A stretch of 57,258 nucleotides of DNA from Nitrosomicrobium frigidum (SeqCode) (GTDB lineage Archaea > Thermoproteota > Nitrososphaeria > Nitrososphaerales > Nitrososphaeraceae), in assembly GCA_023251115.1 (NCBI GenBank), contig JAHEZK010000006.1, forward strand, positions 1-57,258, read 5' to 3'. The position numbers and the translations under genes are program-made. The notes below the pieces were generated by a model, which worked only from the letters and a program-made list of their open reading frames with translations, made no database searches and was not told where the DNA came from. Below are positions 30,161 through 39,736 of this stretch, in pieces; position 1 is the first letter of the stretch, and each line of letters opens with the position of its first letter.

Positions 30161-32641
30161 GTGGATTATGTAGTTTTAAGGAACACCAGTTCAATTCAGA
30201 AAATTCATAAATCTCTTGCCTTTACCACTAGACAATTGACAAGAATTTCCAACCTGCTAAGCGCCTTATTCTTTATTATTACGTTAATCATCCCATCATT
30301 TACTTCTTTAAATGCGGCCGAACAGATTGAAAAGGGTGCATATACCGATAACTTAAGATTCATTCAGTATCTGGACGGAAATACTGCATTACAGGAGATT
30401 AGAACAGGAAATCTTGATACATATTATTTCAGGATCCCGCTTGAAACAGTTGCATCAATTTCAAATGATACTAATTTAAAAATATATGAAAAAAATGCAG
30501 GTTCATTTGGCTTCCTGTTAAATCCTGCTCCTTCAAAGAATCCTGATATTCTAAATCCCTTCCAGTTCAAGGAAATTCGTTTTGCAATAAATTACTTGAT
30601 TAATCGTGAATTTGTAGTTGATGAAATATTAAATGGCTATGGGAGCGTTGAAATTGACCCATTTGGAATCTCCTCGCCTGAATATGAGACTATTATTCCA
30701 GTTCTAGAGTCCTATAATTTCAAATATAATCCAAATCTTGCTAAAGAAATAATTGACAAAACATTGAATTCAAATGGTGCAACAAAATTAGATGGTAAAT
30801 GGACATACAAAGGAACTCCCATCTCAATCAAGTTTATGATAAGGACTGATGATCTGCCTAGAAAATCAATGGGGGAAATTCTTGCAAATCAACTTGAAAA
30901 TATTGGGTTTACTGTAGTAAGAGACTATGGTGATTTAAACAAAGCAAATCTCATTATCTATGCGAAAGACCCGCAAGAATTATCCTGGCAAATTTATACA
31001 GAAGCTTTCGGAGGAACATCAGAATTTGTTAGATACAATAGCGTTACAATGTCTCAGATGTACGCTCCCTATTTTAGCAGTATGCCTGGATGGGGTAATC
31101 CATCATTTTGGAATTATCGAAATTCCACCCTAGATAGCATAACCCAAAGTATTCAATTCTCTAACTTTACTTCACAAGAGGAACGTAATGAATTAGTGCG
31201 GCAAGCCGTAAAATTAGGAATGCAAGAGTCTGTGAGAATTTTTGTAGCTCAAAATATCGATCCGTATGTGGCATCATCCTCAATTAAAGGACTAATAAAT
31301 GACTTTGGTGGGGGTATTTCTACCAGCAAATCTTTGATAAATGCGAGATCAGAGAAAAACGCAAGTACTATAAACGTTGGTGTCAAACAAATTTATCAAG
31401 GAGCGTGGAATAGTGTCGGAGGCTGTCAGGATATGTACTGCAGGGATATTCTATCATTAGTTTCTGATTCAGCTTCATCTAGGGATCCCTATAATGGTGA
31501 AGTAATCCCTTTAAGAAATCAGTGGGTAAATATCACCACTTTGGGTCCGGAAAAGAGACTTGCAGTGGACAGAGATGCCATATCATGGAATCCCGTTAAT
31601 CAGAAATGGCAAGAAGTTGGAGAGAATACTTCGAAGAGCAAAGTTACGCTTCATGTAGTCTACTCAAATTGGCAAAACGGTCAACCAATGACTAAAGCTG
31701 ACTTAATTTATCCATTTTATTTTATCTATGAGTGGTCCTCCAAAGTTAATTCAACCGATCTTACATATGATCCTGAATATGCTGCTCAAGCACAAGTAGC
31801 CCTAAAATATGTTCGTGGTATCAAATTTCTAAATGATAGTAACGTTATATCGTTCGTAGATTACTGGCATTTTGATGACAAAGAAATAGCTGATTTTGCC
31901 TCAGTTTGGGCAACCTCTCCTTGGGAAATTAATGCCGCAATAGAGAGATTGGTGAAAAACGGAGTGCTCGCTTATACTAGATCAGAAGCTACAGTAAAGA
32001 ATATTGAATGGCTATCATTGATAATTCCTAGTCATGCTCAAGCCGTAAGACAGGAATTGGAAAAAATGAGATCCGAGCAATTCGTGCCCTCTTCATTAAA
32101 GGATTTTGTTACCGTTGGTGATGCCTTGAAAAGATATGATGCAAGTATTAAATGGTTGACAGAACACAATAACGCGATAATAGGTAACGGGCCATATGAA
32201 GTAACGAATTATAACCCTACCGGAAGAGTGATAACTCTTACAGCGTTCAGAGACAGTTCATATCCCTTTGCTAAAGGATACTGGTCGGTTTATGAAACAG
32301 CAAAACTAGCGAAGTTTGAGCAAATTCAACATCCAAAAGTGGTTACGAGCGGGTTGCCATTAAGTATCTCTGGTAATGTCACCATTGGAGGTAACCATGA
32401 AAGTAATGCTTCATTGACATATTTTATCTCTGATAAGAATAATCGCGTCATAACTCAAGGAGAGGCTAAATGGATCGACGATAAAGGCAATTTCATTATT
32501 ACGGTTAATGGTACTACTACCAAGACAATGTCTATAGGACCAAACCAAATTGAATTATTTGTCAAGAGTGATTATGCTCTAAAACCTGATATCTATAGTG
32601 GTACTCTTATAGCTGTGCCAAATACATCAATCGTAAAATAG
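30161..32641 (+). CDS. Peptide-type ABC transporter substrate-binding protein, apparently permuted
   Basis: GTG start, 826 residues, with an N-terminal signal or anchor segment (about 33-52, LLSALFFIITLIIPSFTSLN). It belongs to the SBP_bac_5 (oligopeptide) superfamily, but the motif order looks reversed. The C-lobe-type segment EIRFAINYLINREFVVDEIL is near residue 137, while the N-lobe segments WQNGQPMTKADLIY (about 505) and IGNGPYEVTNYNP (about 677) come later. A beta-rich extension follows (about 720-826). Usual members are 500-600 residues. It is followed by the permease genes of the same transporter. Confidence 0.8.
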   Translation: MDYVVLRNTSSIQKIHKSLAFTTRQLTRISNLLSALFFIITLIIPSFTSLNAAEQIEKGAYTDNLRFIQYLDGNTALQEIRTGNLDTYYFRIPLETVASISNDTNLKIYEKNAGSFGFLLNPAPSKNPDILNPFQFKEIRFAINYLINREFVVDEILNGYGSVEIDPFGISSPEYETIIPVLESYNFKYNPNLAKEIIDKTLNSNGATKLDGKWTYKGTPISIKFMIRTDDLPRKSMGEILANQLENIGFTVVRDYGDLNKANLIIYAKDPQELSWQIYTEAFGGTSEFVRYNSVTMSQMYAPYFSSMPGWGNPSFWNYRNSTLDSITQSIQFSNFTSQEERNELVRQAVKLGMQESVRIFVAQNIDPYVASSSIKGLINDFGGGISTSKSLINARSEKNASTINVGVKQIYQGAWNSVGGCQDMYCRDILSLVSDSASSRDPYNGEVIPLRNQWVNITTLGPEKRLAVDRDAISWNPVNQKWQEVGENTSKSKVTLHVVYSNWQNGQPMTKADLIYPFYFIYEWSSKVNSTDLTYDPEYAAQAQVALKYVRGIKFLNDSNVISFVDYWHFDDKEIADFASVWATSPWEINAAIERLVKNGVLAYTRSEATVKNIEWLSLIIPSHAQAVRQELEKMRSEQFVPSSLKDFVTVGDALKRYDASIKWLTEHNNAIIGNGPYEVTNYNPTGRVITLTAFRDSSYPFAKGYWSVYETAKLAKFEQIQHPKVVTSGLPLSISGNVTIGGNHESNASLTYFISDKNNRVITQGEAKWIDDKGNFIITVNGTTTKTMSIGPNQIELFVKSDYALKPDIYSGTLIAVPNTSIVK

Positions 32642-32725
32642 GTTATTGATTAGCATATAAGATCCCATTTACTCTGAGGAGTTTTGGCAACACTGATCAG
32701 AGAAACCGATTGATGATGATGCATT

Positions 32726-32735
32726 TATTAAGATA
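32726..32735 (+). promoter_or_regulatory. TATA-like box before the first permease gene
   Basis: TTAAGATATATT at about 32726-32737 lies about 27-38 bases before TTG 32764. It suggests that the permease genes can be transcribed separately from the binding-protein gene, which ends 122 bases upstream. Confidence 0.35.
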
Positions 32736-32763
32736 TATTCACAAGGTAACTAAGTAATAGCAT

Positions 32764-33807
32764 TTGGGCCTAGGAAGAACCTTACTTTTTCGTTCATTTA
32801 ACATGTTTCTAGTTTTGTTCTCCATCCTACTTATTACGGTAACTTTACTTGGGCCAACTCTTGACAAACTGCTTGTTGACGCCATACGCAATCAAGTGAT
32901 AGATGAAGTGAATCAAGGGTCGCTCAAATTTCAAAATTTAGAAGAAAGATCATCTTATATAAATAGCCAAATTGAACTTAGGTCTAAGACATTTGGTTTG
33001 GATCAAGACTCTTTCACTTTATCAAAGTTAATTCATAGGGTTGTAAGTGTAATGACTCTTGATTTGGGAAACTCTCACTATTTCAGTACCGATTTTGGAT
33101 CAACTAGCGTACGAGATATAATATTTGAAAAAGTCCCTAAGACTCTCTTGTTGTTTACAACAGCAAACATATGCGTTACTGTTATTGGTATTTTCCTAGG
33201 TACGTATATAGCAGGTAAAGAAGGGTCTTGGTGGGACAAACTGAATTCGATTTTTGCCATATTGAGTAACAGCTTTCCATCATGGTGGTTGGCCATGATT
33301 ATGATTCTAGTTTTCGCCTTCACACTTCATATATTCCCAGCAAGGGCAACTCCTCTATCGTCGCCTTCTGATCCTAACTATATCCTTGACCTGATATACC
33401 ATATGACCCTTCCCCTTATCACGTTGATAATTTTTTCATTTGGGACTTGGGCGTATCTTGTGAGATATTTCCTAATAAACATCCTTAATGAGGATTTTAT
33501 TTATGCAAAAAAAACCATGGGAATTTCTAGACGAAAAATCCTATACTCTCACGCACTTAGAAATGCTGGACCACCGATAGCGACTTCAGTAGGATTGGGA
33601 TTATCAGGCTCTTTTGGAGGAGCTATCATATTGGAAGCCGTTTTTGATTGGCCTGGGATGGGCAAACTCTATTATGATTCTATAGCACTGTTTGATACAC
33701 CGATAATTATTGGATTAACATTTGTCTCTACAGTAATTTTTTTAGTAACAATTTTCATAACCGATATTGCCTACACGCTATTGGATCCACGGGTTAAAGG
33801 GGGCTAA
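32764..33807 (+). CDS. dppB: Peptide-type ABC transporter permease (DppB-like)
   Basis: 347 residues, TTG start. The first transmembrane helix (FNMFLVLFSILLITVTLLGP) is followed by an extracytoplasmic loop. The permease core at about 115-340 has LGTYIAGKEGSWWDKLNS-type cytoplasmic loops and the EAA-like signature in ILYSHALRNAGPPIATSVGL. It pairs with the downstream DppC-like permease. The ATPases (dppD/dppF) are not found in the window. High confidence for the family, substrate unknown. Confidence 0.88.
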   Translation: MGLGRTLLFRSFNMFLVLFSILLITVTLLGPTLDKLLVDAIRNQVIDEVNQGSLKFQNLEERSSYINSQIELRSKTFGLDQDSFTLSKLIHRVVSVMTLDLGNSHYFSTDFGSTSVRDIIFEKVPKTLLLFTTANICVTVIGIFLGTYIAGKEGSWWDKLNSIFAILSNSFPSWWLAMIMILVFAFTLHIFPARATPLSSPSDPNYILDLIYHMTLPLITLIIFSFGTWAYLVRYFLINILNEDFIYAKKTMGISRRKILYSHALRNAGPPIATSVGLGLSGSFGGAIILEAVFDWPGMGKLYYDSIALFDTPIIIGLTFVSTVIFLVTIFITDIAYTLLDPRVKGG

Positions 33808-33811
33808 TTTT

Positions 33812-35188
33812 TTGCAAAAAAGATTATTATTGGGTCTATTAAGATCTCGGCGTGGTAAAATCGGATTATCTATTATAGCCTTTCTATTATTATTAAGTGC
33901 ACTTGCACCGTTAGTAATCCCAATTAAGTCATATTTTATGTGGAATGTTCCGGACTATTGGATTAATAATCCAAAAACTTCGGCTCCTTATTGGACTAAT
34001 ATATTAGGACCCAAAGAATTTGAACATATATCCTTAGGTAGGAACGATGCTAAAATTTCTTCAGAATCGTTGGAAGGAATTAATGTAGTTGACAATAACT
34101 TTAAAATTAATATGAAATCAGATAGCTTCCCTGATGACTTTATGTTTCTTTACTCAGCCAGGTACAGTGATGTTCCTCCAGTATTGCAAATTGACATTAC
34201 AAGACCTGATAACAATACTTTTACCGTTTATTACTCCTCCTTACCCATGACAAATAAGGCAAATAGTTCTTTTTCAGACAGAATTTTTTCTACGAATAAT
34301 GATGTAAAAGAAGCCTTAAATCAATACCAAAATCTCTTTAGTTTTCCGATATCTGGTTTTCAACCGCAAATTTTATTATTTTCAGATTCTGCTAAACCGA
34401 CTGTTCTTAAAGGAGAGTACCAAATATCGCTAAAATTCTACTTGTTTGATAACTCCAGCAGGGTAGAGGACGCCGGTATAATTCTTGGCGGTAGAGTGTT
34501 TGGTATCATGGGAACAGATGACTTAAGAAGAGATCTTTTAACAGGAATCATTTGGGGTACTCCAATAGCATTATTCATAGGTCTAACAGTTTCAGTATTC
34601 TCAATAGCAATCGGTATAATTTATGGTGTAGTATCAGGTTATAGGGGAAGGAGAACAGATGAAGCAATGATGCGTATCAATGATATTTTTTATGCCCTAC
34701 CAACTTTGCCTCTACTTATTCTATTGATGGTTACTTTTGGACGTAGTATTTTTCTGATAATCGGTTTTTTAATGATTTTTAGTTGGATGGGGACCGCAAA
34801 AGTAATTAGAAGTATTGCATTACAGATGCGCAATTTTCAGTACGTTGAAGCGGCCAAACTAATGGGGCAGTCGGATTTAAAGGTAATTTTCAAGCATATT
34901 ATTCCCCAATTACTTCCACTTACATTTGCAAGTGTGGCAATTTCAGTGCCAGGAGCTATACTTGCTGAGGCCGGATTAAGTTTTCTCGGTTTGGGCGACC
35001 CATCATTACCCACATGGGGTCAAATCCTTCGTGATGCAAACACAGCTGACGCAGCGTCAAGAGGTTTATGGTGGTGGATAATTCCTCCTGGTCTCATGAT
35101 TGCATTGACTGGCCTAGCATTTTTCTTGATTGGTAATACGCTTGACTCTATTGCAAATCCTCTAAGAAATAAGAAAAAGAAAGCTTAG
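33812..35188 (+). CDS. dppC: Peptide-type ABC transporter permease (DppC-like) with large extracytoplasmic insertion
   Basis: Start taken as TTG 33812 (MQKRLLLGLLRSRRGKIGLS) because AAGGGGG lies 8 bases upstream; the frame is open back to 33767. TM1 (about 17-40) is followed by a roughly 190-residue extracytoplasmic segment before the conserved GTDDLRRDLLTGIIWGTPIA (about 232-251). Classical DppC proteins pass from TM1 to this motif within 40-50 residues. The rest, including the EAA loop (SIALQMRNFQYVEAAKLMGQ) and the final helices, is normal. The insertion may contact the unusual binding protein. Confidence 0.88.
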   Translation: MQKRLLLGLLRSRRGKIGLSIIAFLLLLSALAPLVIPIKSYFMWNVPDYWINNPKTSAPYWTNILGPKEFEHISLGRNDAKISSESLEGINVVDNNFKINMKSDSFPDDFMFLYSARYSDVPPVLQIDITRPDNNTFTVYYSSLPMTNKANSSFSDRIFSTNNDVKEALNQYQNLFSFPISGFQPQILLFSDSAKPTVLKGEYQISLKFYLFDNSSRVEDAGIILGGRVFGIMGTDDLRRDLLTGIIWGTPIALFIGLTVSVFSIAIGIIYGVVSGYRGRRTDEAMMRINDIFYALPTLPLLILLMVTFGRSIFLIIGFLMIFSWMGTAKVIRSIALQMRNFQYVEAAKLMGQSDLKVIFKHIIPQLLPLTFASVAISVPGAILAEAGLSFLGLGDPSLPTWGQILRDANTADAASRGLWWWIIPPGLMIALTGLAFFLIGNTLDSIANPLRNKKKKA

Positions 35189-35260
35189 TATGGTCTGAAT
35201 TAATCTTATGATTTACTTGAATGTTTTAGCAAGACCTATTGTTATTATCCTGAGAAATTA

Positions 35261-36202
35261 CTAATTGATTTTGGTCGCTACAACTAGATCTACAAAATAA
35301 AAAAGATAACATCTTTCATTTACCTTCAATATCCAGGGAATATAGGAATCCCCAGATTCTGTATTGTATCCCATGCTTTCTAACTTTTTTCTGACCTGGA
35401 TTGAATCAAGTTTATCTTTAGAATTATTGTCAACAGAATCGTAAGGGTCAAATATGATTAGCTTTCCTTGCTTTTTTAAACAAGCATTTACGGCAGAAAC
35501 CAATTTGTAAAAATCAATTCTATCAATAACATTTAAGGCAACTATACTCTGAAAAAAATGCGACTCAAAGGGGAGGTTTGTAGCATCGGATACAACAAAT
35601 TCAATATTGTCAATCTTTCTATTTTGCATTATTTTTCTGGCTTCTAATATAAACGAAAATGAGAGATCCACCCCAAATACATATGATAGTTTTTTTGACA
35701 GCTCAAAGGTGCTTGAGCCAATGGAGCAACCTATGTCCAACCCAATTCCATTTAAACTTAAGTTTTCATCTGTCAACATCTTGTAAATGTTATCAGGTTT
35801 TATTTCCTTCTTCAATAATGACAACAATCTATCACCTGGAGGGAAATCATAACGAAAGTGCAAATAAGAATCATACCATCTACTGTTCTCTTCGTAACGA
35901 TCACTCATTGTAGGGCCATGGATCTTTAGTCCTTCTGATTTCAGATAGCTTTTAATTCTAGATGATTTGCAATTTACAATCCATTTACCAAAAGTGTTGA
36001 TTCGTTGACTTGCGTATTTACTAAAATTCTCTACTAATAGTGGCACCCCGTCAAGTATGAGATATTCTGAATTACAATATTTGCATGAAAGAAATCCTTC
36101 TATGCAGTCGTCTCGTACTTGTAAAATCGAATCGAGGTCTAATTTTCCTTTTTTGCAAGTTCTATTTACACATCGTAAATCTAAAGTAATTTTTTCTTTC
36201 AT
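35261..36202 (-). CDS. SAM-dependent methyltransferase with zinc-ribbon N-terminus
   Basis: The N-terminal region (1-55) has two Cys pairs, including CVNRTCKKG (about 11-16) and CKYCNSEYLILDGVPLLV (40-57), a Trm112-like zinc ribbon. The class I methyltransferase core includes GIGLDIGCSIGSSTFELSKK (motif I, about 151-170), VFGVDLSFSFI and VSDATNLPFESHFFQSIVAL (motifs II-III). 313 residues. It is the last gene of the minus-strand aromatic operon (51 bases after tyrA). The substrate is unknown; being in this operon is suggestive but not proof. Confidence 0.8.
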   Translation of the reverse strand: MKEKITLDLRCVNRTCKKGKLDLDSILQVRDDCIEGFLSCKYCNSEYLILDGVPLLVENFSKYASQRINTFGKWIVNCKSSRIKSYLKSEGLKIHGPTMSDRYEENSRWYDSYLHFRYDFPPGDRLLSLLKKEIKPDNIYKMLTDENLSLNGIGLDIGCSIGSSTFELSKKLSYVFGVDLSFSFILEARKIMQNRKIDNIEFVVSDATNLPFESHFFQSIVALNVIDRIDFYKLVSAVNACLKKQGKLIIFDPYDSVDNNSKDKLDSIQVRKKLESMGYNTESGDSYIPWILKVNERCYLFYFVDLVVATKIN

Positions 36203-36253
36203 AAATTATTACTCCGCTACATACCAATCAGAGATCTTTTCTCAATTAATGTG

Positions 36254-37141
36254 TCACTTTTGACTGTGCAGCTTTGATATTATCGAATACATTTTTTCAT
36301 ATGATGAATTAATATTTTTCTTGTTACTATAATTTTTCCTTATTTTGTTAATTCTTTTTTCAAGATTACCATTATCTTTTGTAATCAAGTTTAATAATTC
36401 TGTAGATTCTGCATTATATTTTTTCAAATAAGTTGGTAGTTCCTTGTTATCTGCAAGTAGTGAACCTATCAATGATGAATTGTCGGTTAATATACTTTCA
36501 AAGAGGAGTGTTTGAAGATAGAACGTAGTTCCCGAGAATTTCTTTAGTAATGGAATATTTTCATTGCATAATGTCGTTGCCAATAAAAGATTTACATAAT
36601 ATACCATTCCGAGAATTATTGCCATTATTCTGTCATGATATTTTGAGTCTTTTATAACAATCACTTTTGATTCATTAAACATTGACTTTACTAATTTTTG
36701 TTCTTTTATTTCATTTCTAATTGGTATCATCAATATTTTTGTATTACGACTGTTCTTTGCTCCAGGACCAAACATTGGATGAATTGAAAGAGTAGTCAAT
36801 GAATCTGGAATTTTTAATAAAGATTTAAAGATATCTGTTTTGACTGAAGTTATCTCTACTATACAAGCTCCTTTTTTCATTATTCTGGCGCATTTGTTTA
36901 TGACCGAAACTGTTGTCTTGATTGGTACGCAAATAATTACAATATCTGCATTTTTAACACATTGATCTAATGTTTTGCATGCAGTTATTCTATGACCTTT
37001 AACCTTCAAATCTAAATCTATATCTAAAGAGAACTTTCGCTTATCATAGAGTGACACATTGTAGTTATTCTTTCTTGAAAAATAGTTGCAGAACCATAGC
37101 CCCATTTTGCCTGCACCTACTATTGCAACAGATTTACCCAT
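36254..37141 (-). CDS. tyrA: Prephenate dehydrogenase
   Basis: Oxidises prephenate to 4-hydroxyphenylpyruvate (tyrosine branch). The NAD-binding motif is VAIVGAGKMGLWFCNYF (5-21) and the active-site motif LSIHPMFGPGAKNSRNT (about 117-133) carries the catalytic His. 295 residues is normal. It is unusually AT-rich, with many Lys/Asn codons in the last 60 residues, and has a one-base gap from the fusion gene upstream. Prephenate versus arogenate use cannot be decided. Confidence 0.88.
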   Translation of the reverse strand: MGKSVAIVGAGKMGLWFCNYFSRKNNYNVSLYDKRKFSLDIDLDLKVKGHRITACKTLDQCVKNADIVIICVPIKTTVSVINKCARIMKKGACIVEITSVKTDIFKSLLKIPDSLTTLSIHPMFGPGAKNSRNTKILMIPIRNEIKEQKLVKSMFNESKVIVIKDSKYHDRIMAIILGMVYYVNLLLATTLCNENIPLLKKFSGTTFYLQTLLFESILTDNSSLIGSLLADNKELPTYLKKYNAESTELLNLITKDNGNLEKRINKIRKNYSNKKNINSSYEKMYSIISKLHSQK

Positions 37142-37142
37142 T

Positions 37143-38525
37143 TTATCGCAAATCCGTAATTTTTCTTATTATTTTTAGTCCCTCATTTAGAGACTTAATT
37201 GGTTGACATGCTGAGATTCTAATGAAATCTGAATACGCTTCCCCAAAACCAGCCCCAGGAGCTACAGCAACCCCCTCATTCAGTAGTTCAAAAATTGTCT
37301 TATTGACATCAACACTTTTGTTAAATCTAACAAAATAGTACATACCCCCATCTGGATTGATGTAATCACAAGGAAGATTTTCCAGTTGCTTTCCTATGAA
37401 TTCTAAACGTTTCTTCATTAAAATCTTATTCTTGGTAACATCAGCATTCAATGCTGCAACGGCGGCATATTGCATAGGTTCTGCTACACTTGTTATTGCT
37501 ATGGCTTGAATTTTAGAAATTTTATCTATTATATCCTTAGCGCTTATGGCATATCCGACCCTAAATCCCGTCATAGCATGACTTTTTGAGAATGAAGATA
37601 CCATTATGCTTTTGTTATATTCAAAATCTAGGATACTCTTATAGGGAACATAGGAGTACATGGAGTACACCTCATCGCTGAGAACATAAATGTCATTTTT
37701 GCCAGCCAATTTAAGTACAGCATCTATCTGTTGTTGACAAACTATTTTGCCTGTTGGATTATTGGGAGAGTTTAAAACTATCATCTTGGTATTTGGAGTT
37801 ATCATCTGTTCTAATTGATCCAAATCTAATTCCCAATTTTGATGCACGTTAGTCTTGACTGCCTTGACCTTTACACCAATAAAATTTGCACAATCTCTAT
37901 AAGCAGGCCATGCAGGCTCAGAAATAATTACTTCATCGCCTACAGAAAGTGTAGATACCATTGCACTAAAAACTGCAAACCTAGCTCCAGGAGTAACTAT
38001 TACGTTCTCTTCCTTTACTGATTTTTTCTTTGCTATTGACTTTCTTAGTATTGGAACTCCAGTGGTCTGAGTATAGTGAACACGTTTTTTTTCAAAAGTC
38101 TTCGATAATTCATTCTTCACGCTTACAGGAGGCAAATAATCGGGCTCTCCGACTTCTAAATGAATTATTTTTTTTCCTTCTGATTCTAGTTGTTTTGCCT
38201 TTAAAAACATGACCATATGATCTATCTTTGGCTCTTTGCTTGAGTGTTTTGACTTTTGAATTCTTATTGATTCCAAAAATAACAAATTTAATAATCTGCC
38301 AATAAATTCTGTTTTCAAGCCTACTTGTATTCCCAAATCATTTACATACCTTGCTATATCCTGTTCAACAGTAATATCCTCTATTTTCATCATTAGATTA
38401 TTTTTGATATTTCCAATTTCACCTGCTATGCTCATTCTTTTTTGTACAAGTTTTATTATATCAGCTGTTACAAGTCGCATGTCCTCACGAAGTTTTTCTA
38501 GTTGGTGTTCTTTATTGTCGCTCAT
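37143..38525 (-). CDS. Chorismate mutase-aminotransferase fusion
   Basis: Residues about 5-95 are an AroQ-type chorismate mutase (REDMRLVTADIIKLVQKRMSI). Residues about 100-460 are a class I PLP aminotransferase, with NSPNNPTG (252-259), D284 in LSDEVY, and the PLP lysine K314 in SSFSKSHAMTGFRVGY. One protein thus makes prephenate and transaminates aromatic keto acids (or prephenate). ATG 38525 shares one base with the aroC stop (TAATG), so translation is coupled. The exact amino donor is unknown. Confidence 0.88.
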   Translation of the reverse strand: MSDNKEHQLEKLREDMRLVTADIIKLVQKRMSIAGEIGNIKNNLMMKIEDITVEQDIARYVNDLGIQVGLKTEFIGRLLNLLFLESIRIQKSKHSSKEPKIDHMVMFLKAKQLESEGKKIIHLEVGEPDYLPPVSVKNELSKTFEKKRVHYTQTTGVPILRKSIAKKKSVKEENVIVTPGARFAVFSAMVSTLSVGDEVIISEPAWPAYRDCANFIGVKVKAVKTNVHQNWELDLDQLEQMITPNTKMIVLNSPNNPTGKIVCQQQIDAVLKLAGKNDIYVLSDEVYSMYSYVPYKSILDFEYNKSIMVSSFSKSHAMTGFRVGYAISAKDIIDKISKIQAIAITSVAEPMQYAAVAALNADVTKNKILMKKRLEFIGKQLENLPCDYINPDGGMYYFVRFNKSVDVNKTIFELLNEGVAVAPGAGFGEAYSDFIRISACQPIKSLNEGLKIIRKITDLR

Positions 38526-39634
38526 TATTTTCGATCACTTAATACCGGTGGTATGAGCCTCCATCTAAGCGCGTGGTCAGCCAAAACGAGCGAAACTAAT
38601 GATTCAACCACGGGTACCGCTCGGGGAACAACACAAGGATCATGCCTTCCAGGAACAATAATGTCACATTCTGAATTTGTAATTAAATCAACTGTTTTTT
38701 GTTTTTTTGCAATGGATGAAGCCGGTTTAAATCCTATCCTAATTACTAGGGGCATTCCATTAGTTAATCCACCCAAAATTCCGCCTGAATTGTTAGTCTT
38801 GGTAATTATCCTATTGTCGTCAGATAGCACATATTCATCGTTATTTTCAGAACCTTTCAGCGTTGCTCCCGAAAATCCTGAACCAAATTCTATTGCCTTT
38901 ACTGATGGAATGCTGAATAGTGCTTTGCTGAGATCTGATTCCATAGAGGAGAAAATCGGCTCTCCCAAACCAACCGGTAATCCTGTGGATATAGATTCAA
39001 CAATCCCTCCTAGAGAATCTCCATTTTTCTTTACATCAAGAATAATGTTTTTCATTTTTTGTGCAATTTCAGGAATGGGACATCGGACATCATTTGAATA
39101 CCTATTTTGTTTCGCCTGTTCATATGGCGGAGAATTGCAATTAATTTTACCTATCTGAGTGGTATAGGCAATCGTTTCTATTCCCAGTGAGTACTTTAAG
39201 AGCTTTTGCGCTATCGCTCCACCCATTACCATTGTTGCTGTTAATCTTCCAGAAAATCTACCACTTCCTCTATAGTCAGCATAGCCACCATACTTTATGA
39301 ATGCCGGATAGTCTGCATGACCTGGACGGGGACTATTTTTTAATACATCATACGGTCTTGAGTCTGAATCTTTATTCCATATTATTGCGCAAATAGGAGC
39401 CGAAGTTGTATAACCATTAAAAATTCCTGATAATATCTCTACTTTGTCTTCTTCTTTTCTCTGGGTTGTAATAATTGATTGTCCAGGCTTTCTCTTATCT
39501 AATTCACTCTGCAAATCTGATTCAGAAAGTGGTAGTCCAGAAGGGCAGCCATCGAGTACCATCCCAATACATTTTCCATGACTTTCACCAAAACTGGTTA
39601 AAGTGAGTTGCTCGCCCAAAGTATTACCAGTCAT
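38525..39634 (-). CDS. aroC: Chorismate synthase
   Basis: Last step to chorismate, FMN-dependent. Family signatures are visible: LTSFGESHGKCIGMVLDGCP at residues 12-31, the RPGHADYPAFIKYG region and the ending PCVVPRAVPVVESLVSLVLA. 369 residues is normal. In the operon after aroA (102-base gap) and overlapping the fusion gene by one base. Confidence 0.95.
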   Translation of the reverse strand: MTGNTLGEQLTLTSFGESHGKCIGMVLDGCPSGLPLSESDLQSELDKRKPGQSIITTQRKEEDKVEILSGIFNGYTTSAPICAIIWNKDSDSRPYDVLKNSPRPGHADYPAFIKYGGYADYRGSGRFSGRLTATMVMGGAIAQKLLKYSLGIETIAYTTQIGKINCNSPPYEQAKQNRYSNDVRCPIPEIAQKMKNIILDVKKNGDSLGGIVESISTGLPVGLGEPIFSSMESDLSKALFSIPSVKAIEFGSGFSGATLKGSENNDEYVLSDDNRIITKTNNSGGILGGLTNGMPLVIRIGFKPASSIAKKQKTVDLITNSECDIIVPGRHDPCVVPRAVPVVESLVSLVLADHALRWRLIPPVLSDRK

Positions 39635-39736
39635 TTTATAGATATTGAATCCACCCGTGTATCATATATATTGTCTTTATCTTATTTTGTCACATTAGTT
39701 AAAAAACTCTTCAGAGAGAGTGAACTCAGATCAAAA

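Noticed and set aside
38502-39158. 218-codon plus-strand frame opposite aroC
   Set aside because: Shadow of the chorismate synthase gene, whose motifs are unmistakable.
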